From Lederbergia lenta NBRC 16444 (lineage in GTDB: Bacteria > Bacillota > Bacilli > Bacillales > Bacillaceae_C): a stretch of DNA of 64,000 bases. Location: assembly GCF_001591545.1 (NCBI RefSeq), contig NZ_BCVC01000003.1, forward strand, positions 310,001 through 374,000, in the 5' to 3' direction. The position numbers were made by a program, and so were the translations under genes. Below are positions 61,813-64,000 of the stretch, piece after piece. The stretch's first letter is position 1, and each line of letters opens with the position of its first letter. The notes below the pieces were generated by a model. The model saw nothing but the letters and a program-made list of their open reading frames with translations. It searched no databases and had not been told where the DNA came from.

Positions 61813-62673
61813 TTAAAACCAGTCTGCATACCCTAATTTTCTTAAGTTTTCTGCAGAAGTTTCTAAACAGTCAAATGGGTCGCGGCCATACACATCATCT
61901 TGTTCAACTAGGAAGTATTTTGACCCACTTGCTAGGCCCGCATCGATAATCGCTTTCATGTCAAGGGAACCTTCCCCAACTTCCGCAAATTCAACCACAT
62001 TGGTGAATACCTGCATGAATTTACTTCTATCTCCATCCGCCAAAGCAGCCATATCTATTTGTCCAATTCGGTAATCCTTCAAGTGTAATAAAGAGATACG
62101 TCCTTCAAATCTATTAATAACATCAACAGGATTTACGCCACCTCTATGAATCCAGTGAACATCCAACTCAAATCCGAGTTTAGACGTTTCTTCTTTCATC
62201 ATATCTAGTAAATACTTTCCATCATATTCTTGGAATTCAATATGGTGGTTATGGTAGTACAACTCTATTCCATGCTCAGCCAATCTCTCTGCCATAGCTT
62301 CTGCTTTTTGAATGAAACCCATGATTTTATCTTTATCACCAAGTACATTAAACGGCAACATTCCAATCCGAATAAAGTTACAATTCAATGTTTTACAGTC
62401 GTTAACAATTTTGTCAAAATCATTTACCAATGTCTCACCAGCCATACTTGCCATGACAGGCTCAAGTGCAGCAGAAGTTGCTGCAATCTCAATATCAAAA
62501 TCTTCACTTGCTCTTTTTAACTCAGATACATTTTCTTCTGTCATTGGTATTTGCGATACCTCTACTGCACGATAACCAAGCTCTTTCACTTTTCTCATTG
62601 TTTCATAGACACCAAGTTCTTCAACTTTACCTTTTAGCATCATCATTTGAACACCAATTTTACCTTTTGTCAT
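61813..62673 (-). CDS. Sugar phosphate isomerase/epimerase (AP endonuclease 2-like TIM barrel)
   Basis: 286-residue TIM-barrel protein of the xylose-isomerase-like family (IolE/IolH type). The metal-site residues are visible as ELYYHNHHIEFQEY (His pair), FELDVHWIHRGGVNP (Asp and His), LLHLKDYR (His-Lys-Asp) and VGEGSLDMKAI with FLVEQDD. These are the ligands expected for a divalent metal. The ATG at 62673 has GGAGGG 8 bases before it and overlaps the upstream dehydrogenase by 14 bases, so they are co-translated. It probably converts or isomerises the keto-sugar produced by the neighbouring dehydrogenases. Confidence 0.88.
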   Translation of the reverse strand: MTKGKIGVQMMMLKGKVEELGVYETMRKVKELGYRAVEVSQIPMTEENVSELKRASEDFDIEIAATSAALEPVMASMAGETLVNDFDKIVNDCKTLNCNFIRIGMLPFNVLGDKDKIMGFIQKAEAMAERLAEHGIELYYHNHHIEFQEYDGKYLLDMMKEETSKLGFELDVHWIHRGGVNPVDVINRFEGRISLLHLKDYRIGQIDMAALADGDRSKFMQVFTNVVEFAEVGEGSLDMKAIIDAGLASGSKYFLVEQDDVYGRDPFDCLETSAENLRKLGYADWF

Positions 62674-63682
62674 ACCCGTATCCCTCCACCTGTATTTCTC
62701 TTTTTTCTGCTGAAGACTGGCGAATCGCATCAATCATTTGTATGGAAGTGAATCCTTCCTTCGCATGTATATAGTCGTCTGTGTTATTTTTAATAGAGTC
62801 ATAAAATCTATTAATTAGTTTATTATGGCTAGCACCGTAGTAAAACTTCGTACCTGGTAGCTTTGCGTCCTCAATCAACTCTTCCTTCCTACCTTGGTCA
62901 TTCACTTTTGTTAAAATACTATCTTTTATAGTAAACTTACCTTGTTCAAAAATGACCTGAAGTTCGACACTGGAATTGCCCACATTCGTATTCGTCGCAA
63001 AAAACAATCCTTTTGCCCCGCTTTTAAATGTAATATTTGCTGTTGCTGTATCTTCTACTTCGATGCCATAATCTAAAAGTTGATCAATGGAGCCTCTGAT
63101 CTTATCCATACGGCCGCCAAGTAGCTGCATTAAATCCAATGTATGAAGCGCTTGATTAATCATCACTCCACCGCCTGCAAGCTCCAATTTCCCTCGCCAT
63201 GGCTTCGCGTCATAATAAGACTTCGGTCTAGCCCACGCGACGATCCCTTTTAAACCAAGCATTTCTCCATACTCTCCACTTTCAACAAGCTCTTGCAGCG
63301 TTTCAACTGTCTCATTTAAGCGATTTTGCAGGCAGACGCACATTTTCACGTCCTTATGTTTCTCCTCCAATTTCACTAGGGCTAGTCCCTCTTCTACATT
63401 TAACCCCATCGGTTTTTCCAGAAATACATGAACACCCTTCTCCACACAAGCTTGTGTCGCTGGATAGTGAAGATAATGTGGCAAACAAATATGCACACAA
63501 TCTAAATTTTCATTATCAAGTAAATCATGATAATCGGTGTAAAAGTTTATGTTTGGTACAGTATTTTTTAATCCTATATCTATATCACATACCGCCACCA
63601 GTTCAACATATGGGTTTGCTTGTATAGCCGGTATATGAATATGGGAAATATCCCCCAGACCAATCACCGCTATTTTTAGCAT
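62660..63682 (-). CDS. Gfo/Idh/MocA-family oxidoreductase
   Basis: 340-residue dehydrogenase with the Rossmann motif VIGLGDISHIHIPAIQANP, the KP motif in HVFLEKPMGLNVEEG (about residue 93) and the catalytic-domain GGGVMINQALHTLDLMQLLGG, where the His is expected. It uses NAD(P)+ on a sugar or cyclitol. It is different from the downstream paralog at 60624 and is followed with overlap by the isomerase gene. Together they belong to a catabolic operon of the inositol or 3-keto-glycoside type. Confidence 0.9.
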   Translation of the reverse strand: MLKIAVIGLGDISHIHIPAIQANPYVELVAVCDIDIGLKNTVPNINFYTDYHDLLDNENLDCVHICLPHYLHYPATQACVEKGVHVFLEKPMGLNVEEGLALVKLEEKHKDVKMCVCLQNRLNETVETLQELVESGEYGEMLGLKGIVAWARPKSYYDAKPWRGKLELAGGGVMINQALHTLDLMQLLGGRMDKIRGSIDQLLDYGIEVEDTATANITFKSGAKGLFFATNTNVGNSSVELQVIFEQGKFTIKDSILTKVNDQGRKEELIEDAKLPGTKFYYGASHNKLINRFYDSIKNNTDDYIHAKEGFTSIQMIDAIRQSSAEKREIQVEGYGYDKR

Positions 63683-63759
63683 CAGCCCAACCTCCCCTGA
63701 AAAACTAATCCATAACCATATGGCTATGAATTAGTTTGATTTTCATTCATTTGCTGGAT

Positions 63760-64000
63760 TTATTTTTTAATGGGATTCTTTTTCTCTTCTTCTATCTTTC
63801 TATTTAATTCAGCTAGATACACTTCTTCATCCACTGGAATTTCTACTTCTTTGCCTAACCAACTTGATAAGTGAATGGCGTTTGCCAATGCTACTCCATT
63901 AATACCATCGCTTCCAGGAGCAAGTAATGGTGCGCCTTCTACAATATTTGCAGCAAAATTTTCCAACACTGCAATGTGTTGCCCTCCCCATACACTTTCA
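63760..64000 (-). CDS. Gfo/Idh/MocA-family oxidoreductase, C-terminal end (cut by window)
   Basis: Only the last 79 codons are in the window; the frame stays open to the right edge, reading SVWGGQHIAVLENFAANIVE and then GAPLLAPGSDGINGVALANA IHLSSWLGKEVEI and a lysine-rich end. The block LAPGSDGINGVALANA is the C-terminal signature of the family. It would be the third oxidoreductase of the operon, 77 bases upstream of the next gene. Its start and cofactor domain lie outside. Confidence 0.8.
   Translation of the reverse strand, partial: ESVWGGQHIAVLENFAANIVEGAPLLAPGSDGINGVALANAIHLSSWLGKEVEIPVDEEVYLAELNRKIEEEKKNPIKK

Overview
The window is AT-rich DNA from an endospore-forming member of the Bacillales (Bacillaceae or a close relative). 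The evidence is a tricistronic GerA-type germinant receptor operon, AGGAGG-type ribosome binding sites with frequent TTG/GTG starts, T-box, M-box and yybP-ykoY leaders, a B. subtilis yrk-like sulfur operon, LacI-type control of uxaC, DUF3231 and DUF2207 proteins, and degenerate copies of an intergenic repeat that is common in Bacillus relatives. I saw no rRNA, tRNA, CRISPR array, phage or intact insertion sequence.

Layout. 1-5460: gerABC-type operon bracketed by decayed transposase fragments (IS110-like and IS1182-like). 5460-7613: topB. 7690-12414: an eight-gene persulfide/sulfur-handling operon under a CstR-type repressor (TauE/SafE permease, rhodanese-metallo-beta-lactamase fusion, TusA-rhodanese fusion, two single rhodaneses, DsrE, TusA, CstR), with four copies of a TACCC-N-GGGTA operator. 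12594-17111: ABC transporter plus two-component system of the peptide-antibiotic immunity type. 17356-22841: exonuclease with BRCT, a large unrecognised protein, a lipoprotein/membrane-protein pair and an SDR. 22977-24752: T-box-controlled archaeal-type ProRS, followed by six 21-bp tandem repeats. 25010-26523: short MgtE with an M-box and a small leader ORF. 26666-30605: DUF3231, a membrane protein, MATE and Crp/Fnr. 30749-37912: rlmA preceded by a tightly coupled six-gene cluster (KAS III, ATP-grasp, SDR, metallo-hydrolase, adenylate-forming enzyme, FemAB-like transferase) that looks like an uncharacterised small-molecule pathway. 38203-45866: DUF421 protein, lipoprotein, secreted 28-residue-repeat protein, and a secretion-stress block (PrsA-like foldase, sensor kinase, regulator, HtrA) in which the foldase and protease promoters share the same direct repeat. 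45977-47304: Mn2+ (yybP-ykoY) riboswitch in front of a small kinase-like gene and a lipoprotein. 47391-52595: MDR dehydrogenase and two DUF2207 paralogs. 52647-56973: aspA, uxaC and its divergent LacI regulator. 56998-64000: MATE, formylglycine-generating enzyme with a TauE-like permease, and the 3' part of a Gfo/Idh/MocA plus sugar-isomerase catabolic operon running off the right end.

The most interesting leads are the six-gene KAS III/SDR/ATP-grasp cluster, the multi-operator CstR regulon with one gene that seems to start at ATA, the orphan Mn2+ riboswitch before a kinase, the shared operator linking htrA and prsA, the 21-bp repeat block and the small ORF between the M-box and mgtE.
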